From Leucobacter sp. (GTDB taxonomy: Bacteria > Actinomycetota > Actinomycetes > Actinomycetales > Microbacteriaceae), in assembly GCA_017990305.1 (NCBI GenBank), contig JAGNOB010000096.1, forward strand, positions 1-6,784: DNA of 6,784 nucleotides, given 5' to 3'. The notes beneath the pieces are model-generated. The model was not told the origin of the DNA, made no database searches, and saw nothing but the letters and a program-made list of their open reading frames with translations. Of this stretch, positions 5,869 to 6,784 are shown in pieces; the first letter of the stretch is position 1, and every line of letters starts with the position of its first letter. A program made the translations under genes and the position numbers.

Positions 5869-6629
5869 TGAATTCGGTTCCGAGTGCCCCTGACGGCACG
5901 GTCCAGTCCGTCGCCCGCGCGTTCGCGATCCTGGAAGAGCTTGCCGCCGCGAGCGGCGAGCTCCCACTCGCTGAGCTTGCCGCAGCCACCGGCCTCGCCC
6001 AGCCCACCGCGCACCGGCTCCTCAAGACTCTGCAGAGCCTCGGATACGCGCGCCAGTCCGACACACGCAGTTACGGCCTCGGGCCCGGCCTGATCACGCT
6101 CGGCAACCGCGCCGCGCCCCAGCTCGCCGCGCGCGCCCAGCCGCTGCTCAACGAGCTCGAGGAACTCTCGCAGGAGACCGCCAACCTCGTCATGCTCGAT
6201 GGTTCGATGGCCGTCTACGTCGCGCAGCAACCCTCACGGCACCAGATGCGCATGTTCACCGAGGTCGGCAGGCGCGTGCTCCCCCACTCAGCCGGGGCCG
6301 GCAAGGCCATGCTTGCCACTCTCAGCGAGGCGCGCGTGCGCGAAATAGTCGAACTGACAGGGCTCCCGCGGTTTACTGACACGACGATCACCTCACCCAC
6401 CCGTCTCCTCGCGGAGCTGCGGGAGACGAGGCGCCGTGGGTACGCACTTGACGAGGGGGAACGCGAGGTCGGGGTGCGTTGCATCGCAGTCGCCGTTCCC
6501 GGCGCGACGCCGCCCGCGGCGCTCTCGGTATCTGGGCCAGCGGCGCGCATCACCGACGATATGACACGGAGCATCGTCGAGGCACTGCAGGGCGCAGCAG
6601 TTCGCCTCGCGGCCGCCACAGTCGCGTAG
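5868..6629 (+). CDS. IclR-family transcriptional regulator
   Basis: A 253-residue regulator of normal IclR length. The N-terminal winged helix-turn-helix covers about 11-73: SVARAFAILEEL opens it, LPLAELAAATGLAQPTAHR gives the two helices with recognition residues about 44-56, and the wing ends at YGLGPGLITLG. The effector-binding domain (about 80-250) shows VGRRVLPHSAGAGKAMLA (133-150) and YALDEGEREVGVRCIAVAV (192-210), the conserved ligand-pocket segments. The ATG at 5868 leaves the usual short tail before the SVARAF block. There is no ribosome site, which suggests a leaderless message. It is divergent from glcB, and the gap carries TGGAA/TTCCA half-sites like those bound by IclR and AllR. 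Control of malate synthase, with glyoxylate or a related small acid as the signal, is the likely job by analogy with AllR next to malate synthase in Streptomyces. The effector and the sign of control are inferred. Confidence 0.94.
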   Translation: MNSVPSAPDGTVQSVARAFAILEELAAASGELPLAELAAATGLAQPTAHRLLKTLQSLGYARQSDTRSYGLGPGLITLGNRAAPQLAARAQPLLNELEELSQETANLVMLDGSMAVYVAQQPSRHQMRMFTEVGRRVLPHSAGAGKAMLATLSEARVREIVELTGLPRFTDTTITSPTRLLAELRETRRRGYALDEGEREVGVRCIAVAVPGATPPAALSVSGPAARITDDMTRSIVEALQGAAVRLAAATVA

Positions 6630-6669
6630 CGCGCTTTCCGGCGGGATCCTTCGCCGTCTCACTGCGAGC

Positions 6670-6710
6670 GTGGATCGCCGAGATCCCGGAGCGCGCGGCG
6701 CTGGATCCAC
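6670..6710 (+). terminator. Possible terminator hairpin after the IclR-type gene
   Basis: GTGGATC (6670-6676) pairs with GATCCAC (6704-6710). Inside it GCCG (6677-6680) can pair with CGGC (6696-6699), leaving a 15-base loop and a 4-base bulge. It lies 41 bases after the stop codon. There is no T-run and the stem is interrupted, so this is a weak call. Confidence 0.35.
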
Positions 6711-6736
6711 CCTACCGATGCGGCCCAGGCGCCATG

Positions 6737-6752
6737 AATGGGTGACACCATT
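6737..6752. promoter_or_regulatory. Inverted repeat AATGG-N6-CCATT near the window end
   Basis: 5-base arms, AATGG (6737-6741) and CCATT (6748-6752), stand six bases apart. An alternative pairing is ATGG(G)TG-A-CACCAT with one bulged G. It lies over 100 bases past the regulator's stop codon, in sequence with no convincing gene, and may be an operator for a gene beyond the window. I see nothing else firm in 6630-6784. Confidence 0.25.
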
Positions 6753-6784
6753 GGCCATATTCTCGCCACTGGAAACACGAAGGC

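Noticed and set aside
1..6784. tRNA, rRNA, riboswitch, CRISPR array, insertion sequence or attachment site
   Set aside because: No conserved RNA sequence, spaced repeat array, transposase or terminal inverted repeats are seen on either strand.

Overview
The window is GC-rich chromosomal DNA from an actinomycete. The codon bias, GC-rich long-stem terminators, an apparently leaderless regulator gene and the type of each protein suggest Micrococcales, perhaps a Microbacteriaceae such as Leucobacter. The genus is a guess. Every full-length gene is an ordinary metabolic, transport or regulatory gene. No RNA genes, insertion sequences, CRISPR arrays or prophage genes are visible, and no gap between genes exceeds 300 bases.

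Layout, left to right: (1) the 3' end of a copper (TPQ-type) amine oxidase on +, entering from outside the window. It has an apparent one-base frameshift near 73-78 and an unusual Cys-rich metallothionein-like C-terminal tail. (2) An NAD(P)-dependent aldehyde dehydrogenase on +, 83 bases downstream and probably co-transcribed. (3) A strong hairpin between converging genes. (4) An MHS-family MFS transporter on - with its own leader. (5) A Rho-independent terminator, then malate synthase G (glcB) on -. (6) A 109-base divergent promoter region crowded with TGGAA/TTCCA-type half-sites. (7) An IclR-family regulator on +, followed by about 155 bases with a weak terminator-like hairpin and a small inverted repeat.

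The first two genes form an amine-to-aldehyde-to-acid module: the oxidase releases ammonia, hydrogen peroxide and an aldehyde, and the dehydrogenase makes the carboxylate. Malate synthase G takes glyoxylate plus acetyl-CoA into malate. The divergent IclR-type protein is the obvious candidate regulator of glcB and of itself. The transporter probably brings in a carboxylate or related organic ion. Linking all of this into one pathway (C2 products of amine oxidation entering central metabolism) is inference. A shared 11-base palindromic motif upstream of both the aldehyde dehydrogenase and glcB gives weak support.

I see no wholly new multi-gene system. The most unusual items are the Cys-rich tail on the amine oxidase, the frameshift in that gene, and the organised operator region between glcB and the regulator.
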